A DNA stretch of 43,114 bases from an uncultured cyanobacterium (GCA_903903925.1 CAIVAU010000101.1:1-43114); one strand, 5' to 3'; shown: positions 19,792-31,137, counted from the stretch's first letter. The notes: a model not told the origin generated them from the sequence alone. Program-made: numbers and translations.

Positions 19792-22716
19792 TCAATCCCC
19801 TTCCATTGGCAGACAAGAACAGACAAAATTCCTGTCGCCGTAAGCACTGTCAATGCGACCGACGCTAGGCCAGAATTTGTACTCGCGAGTCCAAGGTGCG
19901 GGGTAAGCAGCCTGTTCGCGAGAATAGGTATGATTCCATTCTCCGACGATTAAATTTTCAGCAGTGTGGGGTGCATTCTTTAAGACATTATCGTGGTTAT
20001 CTACCTTACCTGATTCAATTTCAGCTATTTCTGCTCGAATAGCAATCATCGCATTGCAAAAACGATCCAACTCTTCTTTAGATTCGCTTTCTGTGGGTTC
20101 GACCATAATTGTACCTGCTACAGGCCAAGATACAGTTGGTGCATGGAAGCCATAATCCATTAAGCGCTTGGCAATGTCATCGATTTCGATCAGAGCAGAT
20201 TTTTTGAGCGATCGCAAATCTAAAATGCATTCATGAGCAACTAGACTATTTTTCCCTTTATACAAAACGGGATAATATGGCTCTAGCACACGAGCGATGT
20301 AGTTAGCATTAAGAATTGCTACTTTTGTTGCTTCCGTTAAACCTGCTGGGCCCATCATAGCAATGTACATCCAAGAAATCACCAAGATGCTGGCACTACC
20401 CCAAGGTGCAGCAGCAACCGCGCCGATATGAGAATTGGGAATTTCTTCCCCATGCCCCATAACAGAGTGTCCAGGCAAAAACTCCACGAGATGCTGTGCG
20501 ACGCCAATTGGCCCCATCCCAGGGCCACCACCACCGTGAGGGATGCAGAAGGTTTTGTGCAGGTTCAAGTGACACACATCTGCGCCAATATCTCCGGGAC
20601 GACAAAGTCCGACTTGGGCGTTCATGTTCGCCCCATCCATATAAACTTGTCCACCGTGACTATGGATAACAGCACAGATTTCCTGAATTTCCTCCTCGAA
20701 CACACCGTGAGTTGAGGGATATGTCACCATTAAAGCAGCAAGTTCTTTGCTGTGCTTTTGGGCTTTAGCCTTGAGGTCATCAAGGTCAACGTTACCTTCA
20801 GAGTCGCAAGCAATACTAACGACTTTCATTCCACACATCACCGCACTTGCAGGGTTTGTCCCATGGGCTGACTGGGGAATCAAACAGATATTGCGGTGTG
20901 CTTCTTGACGACTTTGGTGATACTGATGAATCACCAAAAGACCCGTATATTCGCCCTGAGAACCAGCATTTGGTTGTAGGGAAATTCCTGCGAAGCCTGT
21001 GATTTCAGCTAACCATTCCTCAAGCTGGTGGAACAGGAGTTGATACCCTCGGGTTTGGGACAGTGGTGCAAAAGGATGTATCTTGCTAAACTCAGCCCAA
21101 CTGACTGGTATCATCTCAGATGTCGCATTCAGCTTCATCGTGCATGAACCTAACGGAATCATTGATGTCGTTAGCGACAAGTCCTTAGTTTCCAGCTTGT
21201 GCAGATAGCGCAACAACTCTGTTTCTGAGTGATAGCTGTTGAAGATGGGGTGTGTGAGGTAGGTGGTGGTGCGGGGGAAGAGGAGAGAGGGGGGGGAGGG
21301 GGGGGATAACTCTTTGAGGGTAAAGGGTAGGCGATCGCTAAGAGCGAAAATTTGCCAGAGATCTATTATATCTTCTTCTGTAGTGGTTTCGTCTAGAGAG
21401 ATACCTACAGTCGTGGCGTCGAGAATACGAATGTTAATTTTTTGGGCAACGCAAGCTTCTAGAATTTTCTCTAAAGAGTGTGTTCCTAATTCCACCCTGA
21501 GGGTATCAAAGTAATGTTCAGAACTAATACTGTAACCAAGGCGCTTGAGTCCTTCCGCTAGTATGACTGTCAACTGGTGGATGTTCTCGGCTATTCTCTT
21601 GAGTCCTACCGGACCATGATAAACAGCATACATACTAGCCATTACTGCAAGCAGTACCTGCGCGGTGCAAATGTTACTGGTGGCTTTTTCGCGACGGATG
21701 TGCTGTTCGCGGGTTTGCAGCGCCAGACGCAAGGCAGTTTTTCCATGTCTATCTTTTGATACACCTACGATCCGTCCAGGGACCTGCCGCTTGTATTCTT
21801 CTTTTGTCGCAAAGTAAGCTGCATGGGGACCCCCGTAGCCCAAGGGGATACCGAAGCGTTGCGTGCTACCAACAGCAATATCAGCACCAAATTCTCCAGG
21901 AGGTGTCAGCAGTGTCAAGCTTAAGAGGTCTGCGGCTACCGTCACTATTGCACCAATAGCATGGGCTTTTTCGATAAAAGCGCGATAGTCGTAGATTGTA
22001 CCATCACTGGCAGGGTATTGCAGAACTGCTCCAAAAATAGGCTCACATTCCCCGGCAGAGAATGAGAAGTTCTGATGATCGCCGACAATGATGTTGATTC
22101 CTAGAGGTTTCGCCCGTGTTTGTAACACTTCAATGGTCTGAGGATGGCAGTTCTGAGAGACAAAATAAGTATTTGCTTTATTTTTGCAAACACCGTAACT
22201 CATGCTCATCGCTTCTGCGGCTGCTGTGGCTTCATCAAGTAACGAAGCATTGGCAATTTCCAAACCTGTCAAGTCAATCAGCATAGTTTGGAAATTGAGC
22301 AGCGCTTCTAGTCGCCCTTGGGCAATTTCTGGTTGATAAGGGGTGTAAGCAGTATACCAACCAGGGTTTTCTAGGATATTGCGCCCAATCACCGAGGGAG
22401 TTATACAGTCGTAATATCCCATACCAATAAATGAGCGAAATACTTGATTTTTCGTAGCTATTTCTTTTAAATTGGCTAGTGCTGCGGACTCACTTTGTGC
22501 TTCTGGTAAATCAAGGGGGTGAGATAGTCGAATTGCCTGTGGTACTATTTTGTCAATCAGGTCATCAAGGGTGGTAAAGCCCAATACCTCAAGCATCTGC
22601 TGGATGTTATCGGACGACGGTCCGATGTGTCGCTCTTGAAAAGAACTTAACTTCTGACTCTTTTTCCCCAGTGTCTGCTGATATTGTGACTTAGGGCGAG
22701 GGACGTTCAGTACCAC
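19792..22716 (-). CDS. gcvP: Glycine dehydrogenase (decarboxylating), P protein of the glycine cleavage system
   Basis: Decarboxylates glycine and loads the aminomethyl group on lipoyl-GcvH; important in photorespiration. At 974 residues it is the fused single-chain form. The N-terminal half has the [10 protein letters not shown] start and [19 protein letters not shown]; the C-terminal half has the PLP lysine K721 in [20 protein letters not shown]. The start is GTG 22716 with GGAGAG 7 bases upstream. Between the halves there is an insert reading [10 protein letters not shown] just before [15 protein letters not shown]. It is encoded by two 8-base C runs and looks like a recent low-complexity expansion. 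It is third in the gcvT-gcvH-gcvP set, 179 bases after gcvH. Confidence 0.96.
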   Translation of the reverse strand: MVLNVPRPKSQYQQTLGKKSQKLSSFQERHIGPSSDNIQQMLEVLGFTTLDDLIDKIVPQAIRLSHPLDLPEAQSESAALANLKEIATKNQVFRSFIGMGYYDCITPSVIGRNILENPGWYTAYTPYQPEIAQGRLEALLNFQTMLIDLTGLEIANASLLDEATAAAEAMSMSYGVCKNKANTYFVSQNCHPQTIEVLQTRAKPLGINIIVGDHQNFSFSAGECEPIFGAVLQYPASDGTIYDYRAFIEKAHAIGAIVTVAADLLSLTLLTPPGEFGADIAVGSTQRFGIPLGYGGPHAAYFATKEEYKRQVPGRIVGVSKDRHGKTALRLALQTREQHIRREKATSNICTAQVLLAVMASMYAVYHGPVGLKRIAENIHQLTVILAEGLKRLGYSISSEHYFDTLRVELGTHSLEKILEACVAQKINIRILDATTVGISLDETTTEEDIIDLWQIFALSDRLPFTLKELSPPSPPSLLFPRTTTYLTHPIFNSYHSETELLRYLHKLETKDLSLTTSMIPLGSCTMKLNATSEMIPVSWAEFSKIHPFAPLSQTRGYQLLFHQLEEWLAEITGFAGISLQPNAGSQGEYTGLLVIHQYHQSRQEAHRNICLIPQSAHGTNPASAVMCGMKVVSIACDSEGNVDLDDLKAKAQKHSKELAALMVTYPSTHGVFEEEIQEICAVIHSHGGQVYMDGANMNAQVGLCRPGDIGADVCHLNLHKTFCIPHGGGGPGMGPIGVAQHLVEFLPGHSVMGHGEEIPNSHIGAVAAAPWGSASILVISWMYIAMMGPAGLTEATKVAILNANYIARVLEPYYPVLYKGKNSLVAHECILDLRSLKKSALIEIDDIAKRLMDYGFHAPTVSWPVAGTIMVEPTESESKEELDRFCNAMIAIRAEIAEIESGKVDNHDNVLKNAPHTAENLIVGEWNHTYSREQAAYPAPWTREYKFWPSVGRIDSAYGDRNFVCSCLPMEGD
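21273..21305. repeat. G-rich low-complexity tract inside gcvP (two runs of eight G)
   Basis: On the plus strand a run of five G (21273-21277) is followed by an A/G stretch and two runs of eight G (21289-21296 and 21298-21305) separated by one A. The coding strand is the minus strand, so it reads two C8 runs with a 9-base period giving Ser-Pro-Pro twice. The tract could form a G-quadruplex on the transcribed strand and is prone to slippage. Confidence 0.85.
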
Positions 22717-22895
22717 AAATTGCTCTCCGGACGCTACTACTTCATATTTTGCAATAAGTATATTTAATAGAGTCAGAGCTATGCAACCAATTCATCTAAA
22801 CTTCATGAAATGATTCCGGGCAACTTTAAATTGAGCATGAAGGAGATGAGGAGGATGTTGCTTTCCATCTTTTTGATCTCCCTCATCTTCTCCAT

Positions 22896-23285
22896 CTACT
22901 CCCCTTGCACCAGAGTACTATACTCTTCAGAAGTCATTGCATCATCAATCTCATTGAGATCACTGACGCGCACCTTCAGCAACCACCCATCTCCATAGGG
23001 ATCTTGTGCCAATTGTTCGGGAGAGTCGATCATAGGATCATTGCGTTCTATGACTGTACCAGTCACTGGGGAATTCAAGTCTTCAACAGCTTTAACCGAT
23101 TCAATATTGCCGAGGGTTTCTCCCTTGGTTACAGCATCACCAACTTCTGGCAGTTCTAAAAACACAACGTCACCCAATTGATCTACAGCAAAGGCAGTAA
23201 TGCCAATGGTGGCAATTTCCCCCTCTAACCTGACATATTCATGAGTATCCAGGTATTTCAAATCTCCAGGATATTCCAAATCCAT
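22896..23285 (-). CDS. gcvH: Glycine cleavage system H protein (lipoyl carrier)
   Basis: A 129-residue lipoyl-domain protein that shuttles the aminomethyl group between GcvP, GcvT and the L protein. The lipoylated lysine is K65 in [16 protein letters not shown]. The flanking [22 protein letters not shown] is the family signature. The start at 23285 is supported by AAGGAAG 5 bases upstream. The C-terminus (LVQGE) is complete. It lies between gcvT and gcvP on the same strand, with 164 bases to gcvT, most of that gap being repeat or AT-rich sequence. Confidence 0.96.
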   Translation of the reverse strand: MDLEYPGDLKYLDTHEYVRLEGEIATIGITAFAVDQLGDVVFLELPEVGDAVTKGETLGNIESVKAVEDLNSPVTGTVIERNDPMIDSPEQLAQDPYGDGWLLKVRVSDLNEIDDAMTSEEYSTLVQGE

Positions 23286-23413
23286 ACTACTTCCTTTTCA
23301 CTTCAAAACAATCAACTATAAAACTGCGAGCTATTCACATCTGGTAAGTTAACCATACTTTAGATTGAGTAACTCAGAGAACTCCAAGAAATAAATTAAA
23401 GCAGAATACATGC

Positions 23414-24586
<1,173 letters not shown>

Positions 24587-24644
24587 AAGTTGTTTTGCTG
24601 TCTTAGGTAAACATCATTTATCTAGTATTACACTACCATTCAGC

Positions 24645-24672
24645 TATACTAGACTTAGTTTGTAGACTTAGT
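24645..24672 (+). promoter_or_regulatory. Likely promoter/operator of the VapBC-like pair
   Basis: A TATACT -10-like hexamer (24645-24650) overlaps the first of two direct copies of TAGACTTAGT (24650-24659 and 24663-24672), 13 bases apart. The second copy ends 11 bases before the antitoxin ATG. Phd-type antitoxins usually repress their own promoter, and paired repeats here fit such an operator. No good -35 was found. Confidence 0.45.
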
Positions 24673-24683
24673 CCTAAAAATTG

Positions 24684-24929
24684 ATGGAAACTGTCAATAT
24701 TCATTTTTGCAAAACAAACCTTTCACGTCTGTTATCGCGTGTGGAACTTGGAGAAGAAATCATTATTTCAAACCGAGGCATTCCCGTAGCAAAGCTGGTT
24801 CCATTTCGGACCTCATCCAATCGGCAAGCTAGTTTAGGGTTGGATCGAGGGCGTTTCATCGTGCCAGAAGACTTTAACGCCCCTTTGTCAGAAGAGATTT
24901 TGGTAGCATTCGAGGGTAGTGAAGAGTGA
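24684..24929 (+). CDS. Phd/YefM-type antitoxin
   Basis: An 81-residue antitoxin. The N-terminal METVNIHFCKTNLSRLLSRV and EEIIISNRGIPVAKLVP follow the Phd/YefM DNA-binding fold (beta strand, helix, then the ISNRGxPVAxL hairpin). The C-terminal SEEILVAFEGSEE is the short helix expected to wrap the toxin. ATG 24684 is chosen over the TTG immediately before it. The stop overlaps the toxin start (GTGA at 24926-24929), so the pair is translationally coupled. It probably represses its own promoter. Confidence 0.88.
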   Translation: METVNIHFCKTNLSRLLSRVELGEEIIISNRGIPVAKLVPFRTSSNRQASLGLDRGRFIVPEDFNAPLSEEILVAFEGSEE

Positions 24930-25327
24930 AACTCTTGATGGATACCCAATGCTGGTTGTGGTGGTTTGCCCAACCAGAACGCTTGAATGAGGAGGCGATC
25001 GCACACATTGCTGATGAAGCTAACGAATTGTGGTTCTCTGTTGCTAGCGTCTGGGAAATAGGCATCAAAGTTGCTATCGGAAAGTTGCCACTGCCAGAAC
25101 CTATCGATAGTTACATTTCTAGCCGGATGATGCAATTGGGAGCGCAATCGCTCTTAATTAGCGCCACCCATGCTTTACAGGCAGCTGCATTACCCTTGCA
25201 TCACCGAGATCCGTTTGACAGAATGCTGATTGCACAGTCTCAGTTGGAAGACATGACGCTTGTGAGTGCTGATGCAATGTTCAGGCAATATAGCGACATC
25301 TCCATTCTTTGGGCAGCCAATTTGTAA
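24926..25327 (+). CDS. PIN-domain toxin (VapC-like ribonuclease)
   Basis: A 133-residue PIN domain. The acidic metal site is complete: D6 in LLMDTQ, E44 in ASVWEIGIK, D94/D97 in HHRDPFDRMLIAQ and D115 in LVSADAMF. PIN toxins are Mg-dependent RNases that cut tRNA or other RNA when freed from their antitoxin. It starts at GTG 24926, overlapping the antitoxin stop by 4 bases. All catalytic residues are present, so it is probably active. Located between gcvT and the second chemosensory cluster. Confidence 0.9.
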   Translation: MKLLMDTQCWLWWFAQPERLNEEAIAHIADEANELWFSVASVWEIGIKVAIGKLPLPEPIDSYISSRMMQLGAQSLLISATHALQAAALPLHHRDPFDRMLIAQSQLEDMTLVSADAMFRQYSDISILWAANL

Positions 25328-25390
25328 GCGTTGATTTCCAGCTACAGCGATCGCACTTACAGCAATCTGATATTATACTACACAAGAACA

Positions 25391-27019
25391 CTAACTTTTA
25401 TGACCTGTGATTACTATTACAGCCCGAACTAACTGCTCTGGTTCAAGAGGCTTGGTAATATGCCATTGATAGCCACTGGATATTGCTTGCTGTTGATCAT
25501 CTTCTCTGGCATAGGCCGTTAACGCGATCGCCGGAATTCGTCCACCTTTTTCAGGGGGTAAAGCCCGGATCTGTTGGATCAAAGTATAGCCATCGATTTC
25601 GGGCATTCCAATATCGCTGATCAATGCATCGGGTTGAAAGGACTCCAGAACTGTTAGCGCTTCCACAGCAGAGGCAACAGTCAGGACTTCTGCTCCATAT
25701 TGCGTCAGCAAGGCTGTTAATAGTTCACGGGCATCGGGTTCATCATCAACGGCAAGGACTCGAAGTCCGGTGAGATCTAGTGCTGAATCTAGCAACTTAT
25801 TGGTCTGCGTAATGTCCGGTTTCATATCCAGCAGTGGTAACCGAACTGTAAAGGTAGCTCCCAACCCTTCACCTGGGCTGTCTGCTGTGATAGTGCCGCC
25901 ATGAGCCTCAACTAACTGACGGACGATCGCCAACCCCAATCCTAACCCCCCAAATTTACGAGTCACTGAGACATCTTCTTGACGAAATGTCTCAAATATG
26001 CAAGGGAGAAAGTTAGGGTTAATGCCTTTACCCGTGTCACTCACGATTATATGTGCCTGATCATCGACTTGCTCTAGTCGAATTTCTACCTGTCCTCCTT
26101 TGGGAGTAAACTTGACTGCGTTGGATAGTAAATTCCAAACGATCTGTTGCAGGCGGGTGGCATCTCCACAGACTTGCCCAATGTAGGGTAACACCGGATG
26201 CAACAGAATTGATTTGGCAATGGCTGCGGTTCTGACAGTGTCGATCGCCGCCTCAATCACAAACACCAAATTGACGGGAACCGTATCTATGCTGAGCTTC
26301 CCCCGTAGAATCTTGGCAACATCAAGCAGGTCATCAATCAGTTGGATTTGTAGTTTAACATTACGTTCTATCGTTGCCAGTGCTTCAGCAGTTTCAGCCG
26401 GAGCAAATTTGCGGCTTTGCATCAGTTTTGCCCAACCCAAAATGGGGTTCAGGGGCGATCGCAATTCATGGGAGAGGACAGCCAAAAAATCATCTTTGAT
26501 CCGGTTTGCACGTTCGGCTTCTGCTCTAGCTAGCTGTTCTTGTTCCAACAGACGATGGCGTTCGACTTCCAGTTCCTTGCGTTCCTCAATTTCGGCAACG
26601 GCTTGATCCCGCATCTGACGATATTCTTGGACGCGAAATGTTAAATCTGTGACATCTTGAATCGAGAGCATTGCGTAAAAACCCTCTCCCTCACTCGCTG
26701 GAATCGCCGTCACAGTTGTATGCTGGATGCGGTTCTTCCCGTTAGACAGAGTGGCTGGAATCAAGTGTTTGTGTAGCTGTGAGGAAAAAATAGTGGGGGG
26801 CCCGCCTGCAAAAATTTGAGCAAGGCGATTTGCGTACAATGGTTGACTGAGATGAGGAAAAAATTCACAGAGTGAGTACCCTCTGATCCGATCACGCGAA
26901 ATCTTGGTCCACTCTTCTAGGCAGCGATTCCAGAATACTACAAAATAGTCGGATTGTAAAATGCAGATACCGAGCGGAATTTGATCTAATAAACTAAAGC
27001 GATCGTCACAGTGAGGCAT
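25391..27019 (-). CDS. PAS-containing hybrid histidine kinase with C-terminal receiver
   Basis: About 542 residues, no membrane span. From ATG 27019: a PAS-like sensor at about 8-125 (IPLGICILQSDYFVVFWN, then DVTDL), a coiled coil at about 130-175, HisKA with H184 in VLSHELRSPLNPILG, HATPase with N box LLSNAVKFTPKGG, G1 SDTGKGI and G2 GGLGLGLAIV, then a receiver with D469 in ALISDIGMPEIDGY. TTG 27028 is an alternative start, closer to AAGGAA. It is the last gene of a leftward CheY-CheC-kinase set, 31 bases after cheC. Context suggests it feeds or tunes the adjacent chemosensory system, but a direct link is inference. Confidence 0.9.
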   Translation of the reverse strand: MPHCDDRFSLLDQIPLGICILQSDYFVVFWNRCLEEWTKISRDRIRGYSLCEFFPHLSQPLYANRLAQIFAGGPPTIFSSQLHKHLIPATLSNGKNRIQHTTVTAIPASEGEGFYAMLSIQDVTDLTFRVQEYRQMRDQAVAEIEERKELEVERHRLLEQEQLARAEAERANRIKDDFLAVLSHELRSPLNPILGWAKLMQSRKFAPAETAEALATIERNVKLQIQLIDDLLDVAKILRGKLSIDTVPVNLVFVIEAAIDTVRTAAIAKSILLHPVLPYIGQVCGDATRLQQIVWNLLSNAVKFTPKGGQVEIRLEQVDDQAHIIVSDTGKGINPNFLPCIFETFRQEDVSVTRKFGGLGLGLAIVRQLVEAHGGTITADSPGEGLGATFTVRLPLLDMKPDITQTNKLLDSALDLTGLRVLAVDDEPDARELLTALLTQYGAEVLTVASAVEALTVLESFQPDALISDIGMPEIDGYTLIQQIRALPPEKGGRIPAIALTAYAREDDQQQAISSGYQWHITKPLEPEQLVRAVIVITGHKS

Positions 27020-27050
27020 GATATCCAATTGTTCCTTGCTCTCAAGATCC

Positions 27051-27665
27051 CTAGATCAGGCTAAGTTCTCGATCAACACAACCAAGTAGCTCATCGAATG
27101 AAGGCATTTCAAAAATTAAAATAATTTCACCCATAATCTCAAGTTGCTTAATCTCAAATCTAGTTTGTGCTAGTAAAAAGATCATATTAAGATCGAATGA
27201 ATCATTAGAAGAGAAAAGATGCTCCATCGTATCTTCAAAGTATGTGGGTATCATGTAGTTCATCTGCCGCTTTAGCAAATTACTGATTGATCCCAACACA
27301 CCATTAATGACGATATTTCCCACCTCGGTCAGGGTTCCGATTTTTACCGCATCCAGATCTGGAGAATCACGATCTTCACCCGTTAGAAGGGACACCAGTG
27401 CACAAGCACTTTCAGTCGGAAAGACAAGTTCTGCACTTCCACTAAAGCTGCCGGAGAAACTCAATCTTACCACAGAGAGGCAATGATTATTAAACCGCCT
27501 CATAACTTCTTGCTTTAGTGCTTCACCATGAAACACTTTTAAAACTGGAACACTGAGTAGAATAGGTGATTCGACCATCTCATTCAGCATTCCCGCTGCA
27601 CGTCCAGCCCCTATATTGATAAACTCCTGGAGTGCATCAAGCTGCTCCTCGGTAATTCGCGGCAT
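27051..27665 (-). CDS. cheC: CheC-type CheY-P phosphatase
   Basis: A 204-residue CheC/CheX/FliY-family protein. Both family active-site helices carry the E-x-x-N pair: E14/N17 in LQEFINIGAGRA and E114/N117 in TLTEVGNIVINGVLG. Two intact sites predict a CheY-P phosphatase. The middle part (SFSGSFSGSAELVFPTESACALVSLLTG) matches the CheC core. It is 14 bases downstream of a CheY-like gene, its obvious substrate. CheC in other bacteria also binds the deamidase CheD, but no cheD is visible here. CheC is uncommon in well-studied cyanobacterial taxis operons. Confidence 0.9.
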   Translation of the reverse strand: MPRITEEQLDALQEFINIGAGRAAGMLNEMVESPILLSVPVLKVFHGEALKQEVMRRFNNHCLSVVRLSFSGSFSGSAELVFPTESACALVSLLTGEDRDSPDLDAVKIGTLTEVGNIVINGVLGSISNLLKRQMNYMIPTYFEDTMEHLFSSNDSFDLNMIFLLAQTRFEIKQLEIMGEIILIFEMPSFDELLGCVDRELSLI

Positions 27666-27679
27666 GAGTGATCGGTTCC

Positions 27680-28054
27680 TTATTTGTGCAACAATTGTCG
27701 AACGGTCTGTCGAACTTCGTCTTCTTTCGCAGGTTTGTTGATAAATCCGGCTGCTCCTAGTTCTGCCCCACGCCGCCGTGAGGTATCTTGAATGTCGGCA
27801 GTAATCACCGCAGTGGGAATTGTATACCCTTGATCCCTGAGTGTCTGTAACAACTGGAAGCCATCAACCCCTGGCATGAGTAGATCTGTCAAGATACAAT
27901 TTGGTTGATGTTGTTGCACCATCTCCAGGGCTTGTTGCCCGTTTGTCGCTTCTAGAACTTGGCAACCCTCTGCTTCTACATACTTACGTAGCATCCGCCG
28001 AGAGAAGGCTGCATCATCCACAATCAACACTAAACTAACACTTAAATCGTTCAT
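27680..28054 (-). CDS. CheY-like response regulator
   Basis: A 124-residue receiver: acidic pair D13/D14 in LIVDDAAFSRRMLRKY, phospho-acceptor D57 in CILTDLLMPGVDGF, switch T in AVITADIQ, and K107-108 region in GFINKPAKE. It is the first gene of the leftward arm of the second chemosensory cluster and lies 14 bases before cheC. The AFSRRMLRKY helix resembles classical CheY proteins that act on motility machinery or on the phosphatase CheC. Confidence 0.9.
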   Translation of the reverse strand: MNDLSVSLVLIVDDAAFSRRMLRKYVEAEGCQVLEATNGQQALEMVQQHQPNCILTDLLMPGVDGFQLLQTLRDQGYTIPTAVITADIQDTSRRRGAELGAAGFINKPAKEDEVRQTVRQLLHK

Positions 28055-28539
28055 AGTTCAACTCGAATCCAGGCAAAATCGTCGTATGGTGAATATTCGT
28101 GAATTTCTCAATCCTCCGAGTACTCATTTCCTTTAATGATGTATCTTAATACAAAGCAGCTTAACACCTGCTGAATACCATGCCTGTTTATAAGAACCCA
28201 AGAATTGCCGTCCACAGTATTTGCATCGATAGCACTGAACCTTGTTGCGATAGCCATTACGTTGCAATTTTTGTGAACTACATGCATGTAGGTTTAGGGT
28301 GGGCAGTGGTTATGTATTTTGCTAACTATATCCAAGTTTTGGTAGGCACTGCCCACCCTACGTGTCGTTCAAAAATCTAGTAGGAGTCTTATAGGATATT
28401 CCATATTGTTTTTTTCAGCTTCTCCTACTATTAGGATTCAGCATTTCTACTGATCAAACATCTACCCTAAGACAGATTGTGAACACTTTTACAGAATCAT
28501 AGTATAGAGACCGATAAAGTGCTAGGATATGTCAAAAGA
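28055..28539. other. Divergent control region of the second chemosensory cluster
   Basis: A gap of about 480 bases between the leftward CheY gene and the rightward CheA gene; promoters for both arms must lie here. A TATAGA hexamer at 28503-28508, preceded by a weak TGAACA 17 bases upstream, is a candidate -10 for cheA. It would put the transcript start near 28515, which favours ATG 28540 over GTG 28519. A 66-codon ORF at 28180-28380 overlaps a hairpin repeat and is not called. Confidence 0.45.
28295..28360. repeat. Inverted repeat with 14-bp arms
   Basis: TAGGGTGGGCAGTG (28295-28308) and its exact reverse complement (28347-28360) flank a 38-base loop. Arms of this GTGGGCA/TGCCCAC type occur, from memory, as dispersed elements in cyanobacteria. 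It lies in the divergent control region, where it could act as a MITE-like insertion. Confidence 0.7.
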
Positions 28540-30657
28540 ATGGTGTCTTTAAATGAAATAGATGCTGAAGATTTAAAGGCATTCTTAATCGAAAGTCACG
28601 AGATTTTGACTCAGTTTGAGCAAGATGTTGTGAACCTTGAAAATAGTTCTCTTGACCAAAATCAGATCAATCGGCTTTATCGTGCCTTGCATACTATTAA
28701 AGGAAATTGTGGCTTTCTCCCCTTTGCTAAACTTGAAGCGATCGCTCATGCTGGAGAAACTTTATTAGACACAATTCGGACGACACAGCGCAATATTACT
28801 GCAGTGGAGGCAACGGTTTTACTGCAACTGACCGACGCAATTAGACAAATTTTACAAACGATTGAAGCAACGGCAACGGATGGGGATAAAGATTATACCA
28901 GCTTAATCGCTGCGTTAACCACACTTTCCACAGAAGTGACTATTACGAATGACCTCAAGGCTTTAGACGTTGCCGATGTTCAATCTGCAACATCCCTTGA
29001 TTCAACCATTCGCGTTCAGGTCGATTTACTTGACCATGTGATGAATCTTGTCGGTGAATTGGTTCTAGCCCGGAATCGAATGCTGCAACTTACAGCAACC
29101 AGTAGTAATCCCACCCTGATTTCAACCTGTCAGCAAATTGATCTGATTACCAATGAACTGCAAGACAGCGTGACGAAAACGCGAATGCAGCCCATTAGTA
29201 CACTCTGGCGCAATTTGCCGCGCTTGGTGCGAGATTCGGCGATCGCCTCTGGTAAAGAGGTTACTCTTGAACTAGAAGGAAGCGAGACAGAACTTGATCG
29301 CAACCTGATTGCTGGGATTAAAGATCCTTTAACCCATCTGGTTCGCAATTGTATTGATCATGGAATTGAACCACCTGATGTAAGAGTTGCAAACGGCAAA
29401 TCTGCTCAAGGCATCTTAAAGGTGCGAGCATTTCAAGAAAGTGGTAAAGTTATTATTGAAATTAGCGATGATGGCATAGGCATCGATCCGGCTCGAATCA
29501 AGGCGCGATCGCAACAACTAGGATTAATGAGCGCTGTTCAAGCTGCATCAATCAGCGATCAAGAGGCGTTAAATCTGATCTTTCTATCAGGATTTTCGAC
29601 TGCAACGGTCGTCACGCACTTATCCGGTCGAGGAGTCGGCATGGATGTAGTGCGCCGTAATCTTGAATCGGTGAACGGTACAGTCGAGATTGATAGTCAA
29701 CCAGGACACGGAACGACCTTTCGCTTGAAAATTCCACTCACACTCGCTATTATTCCAGCACTGCTTGTTTCCAGTGGTGGTGAAATATTTGTCATCCCTC
29801 AAACCAGTGTCCAGGAATTGATCAGAATTGAAGGCAGGGAGAAGATCCAGGACAGTATTGAAACTTTACTAGATGTTCCCGTGTACCGATGGCGAGGGCA
29901 AATTCTACCCTTAGTCTATCTTAACTCAGTTTTGCAGTTGACAGCATCCCTCACTCCAACTGACTTGCTTTACTTTGTGGTGATTGTAGCGGATGGATAC
30001 CGATTTGGGCTGATTGTCGATCAGATCGAAGATACCCAGGACATTGTGGTTAAGCCACTGAGCAAACAGTTGAAATCCCTCGTCATGTTCGCAGGTGCAA
30101 CTATTTTAGGCGATGGGAATGTTGCCCTCATTCTAGATGTTTCAGGATTAGCTGAATATGCAGGGGTACAGCAGCAGTCACAGCTTCCATTTGTTGCGCC
30201 TGAGGTAGAATTAACAGAGCGCCAATTGATCCTGATGGTTCTTGGTCCCCAAAACTTGCGGATGGGAATTCTTCTCACCCATACAACTCGCCTGGAAATG
30301 ATTCCAAGGACGATGATTGATCAAGTGGGTGATCTCTATTTAATGAAGTATGGCGATCGCATTGTATCGTTGATTGATTTACAGAAGGTTTTCACCGGAA
30401 CACCTCATCCCCTGGATGAGTTTAAAGAATTCATCTCGATCGTCGTCATCACCCTGAATGACGATCATACGGTTGGGCTGATTGTGGAGCAAATTCTCGA
30501 TATTGTAGAAGAATCACTCTCGGTGACGGGGTTAGCAAATCGTCCAGGTGTCCAATGTTACGCCACTGTCCAAGGTCAAATCACCGAAATCCTGGATCTG
30601 AATGCGATCGTCGATCTGGCAAACCCTTACCACACCTCACACCCTGTTCATCTATGA
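28540..30657 (+). CDS. cheA: CheA histidine kinase with two CheW-like domains
   Basis: About 705 residues. Hpt domain: H51 in LYRALHTIKGNCGF (counted from ATG 28540). P3 dimerisation at about 150-230 (VDLLDHVMNLVGELVLARNRML is a classical P3 motif). P4 ATPase: N box LTHLVRNCIDHGIEPP near 267, G1 ISDDGIGIDP, G2 GRGVGMDVVRRNL. A first CheW-like P5 domain covers about 397-542 and a second about 553-700 (LILMVLGPQNLRMGILLTH). No receiver and no recognised P2. Starts GTG 28519, ATG 28540 and GTG 28543 are all possible. The stop overlaps the next cheW start (ATGA). It is the kinase of a cheA-W-mcp-B-R operon. Confidence 0.92.
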   Translation: MVSLNEIDAEDLKAFLIESHEILTQFEQDVVNLENSSLDQNQINRLYRALHTIKGNCGFLPFAKLEAIAHAGETLLDTIRTTQRNITAVEATVLLQLTDAIRQILQTIEATATDGDKDYTSLIAALTTLSTEVTITNDLKALDVADVQSATSLDSTIRVQVDLLDHVMNLVGELVLARNRMLQLTATSSNPTLISTCQQIDLITNELQDSVTKTRMQPISTLWRNLPRLVRDSAIASGKEVTLELEGSETELDRNLIAGIKDPLTHLVRNCIDHGIEPPDVRVANGKSAQGILKVRAFQESGKVIIEISDDGIGIDPARIKARSQQLGLMSAVQAASISDQEALNLIFLSGFSTATVVTHLSGRGVGMDVVRRNLESVNGTVEIDSQPGHGTTFRLKIPLTLAIIPALLVSSGGEIFVIPQTSVQELIRIEGREKIQDSIETLLDVPVYRWRGQILPLVYLNSVLQLTASLTPTDLLYFVVIVADGYRFGLIVDQIEDTQDIVVKPLSKQLKSLVMFAGATILGDGNVALILDVSGLAEYAGVQQQSQLPFVAPEVELTERQLILMVLGPQNLRMGILLTHTTRLEMIPRTMIDQVGDLYLMKYGDRIVSLIDLQKVFTGTPHPLDEFKEFISIVVITLNDDHTVGLIVEQILDIVEESLSVTGLANRPGVQCYATVQGQITEILDLNAIVDLANPYHTSHPVHL

Positions 30658-31109
30658 CCATCCAGCAAATATGCACTTTTTTTCTGAACGGCACTTGTTT
30701 TGGCATTGAGGTTGAAGATGTTCAAGAAATCATTCGACAGCAACCTCTGACCCGGATTCCCCTTGCTGCACTCGATATTTGCGGCTTGATGAATCTTCGT
30801 GGGCAGGTGATTCCGGTTGTGGATTTACCGTGTCGTTTAGGACTGCGAACAGCATCCTGTGGTATGGTTGAGCAACCAATTTATAACATTATTTTAAATA
30901 CCGTCGATGATGTTGTTAGTTTTATCGTCGATGATATTGGAGATGTGTTGAAATGTTCCATTGAGACTTGGGAACCACCCCCAGCGACTTTAAATGCTCA
31001 CATTCGATCCTTTATCAAGGGTACATACAAACTTGAGCATGATTTTTTACTCGTACTGAATACTGAGAAAATTTTGGATTCAGCTTACAGTCTATCCCCT
31101 CCCAATTAA
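30654..31109 (+). CDS. cheW: CheW coupling protein
   Basis: A 151-residue CheW domain ([45 protein letters not shown]) bridging the soluble receptor and CheA. The open frame extends upstream to 30555, but the family begins at ATG 30654, which overlaps the cheA stop as ATGA (30654-30657) and implies translational coupling. The next gene, the receptor, starts 28 bases after its stop. Confidence 0.93.
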   Translation: MTIQQICTFFLNGTCFGIEVEDVQEIIRQQPLTRIPLAALDICGLMNLRGQVIPVVDLPCRLGLRTASCGMVEQPIYNIILNTVDDVVSFIVDDIGDVLKCSIETWEPPPATLNAHIRSFIKGTYKLEHDFLLVLNTEKILDSAYSLSPPN

Positions 31110-31137
31110 AAAAAAACTATATTATCAGGAAATACTT

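Noticed and set aside
24587..24683. Possible glycine riboswitch before gcvT
   Set aside because: The gap to the divergent pair is only about 97 bases and no paired aptamer pattern was seen.
28180..28380. 66-codon ORF on the plus strand
   Set aside because: It runs across an inverted repeat, has no family features and lies in the divergent control region. Treated as chance.
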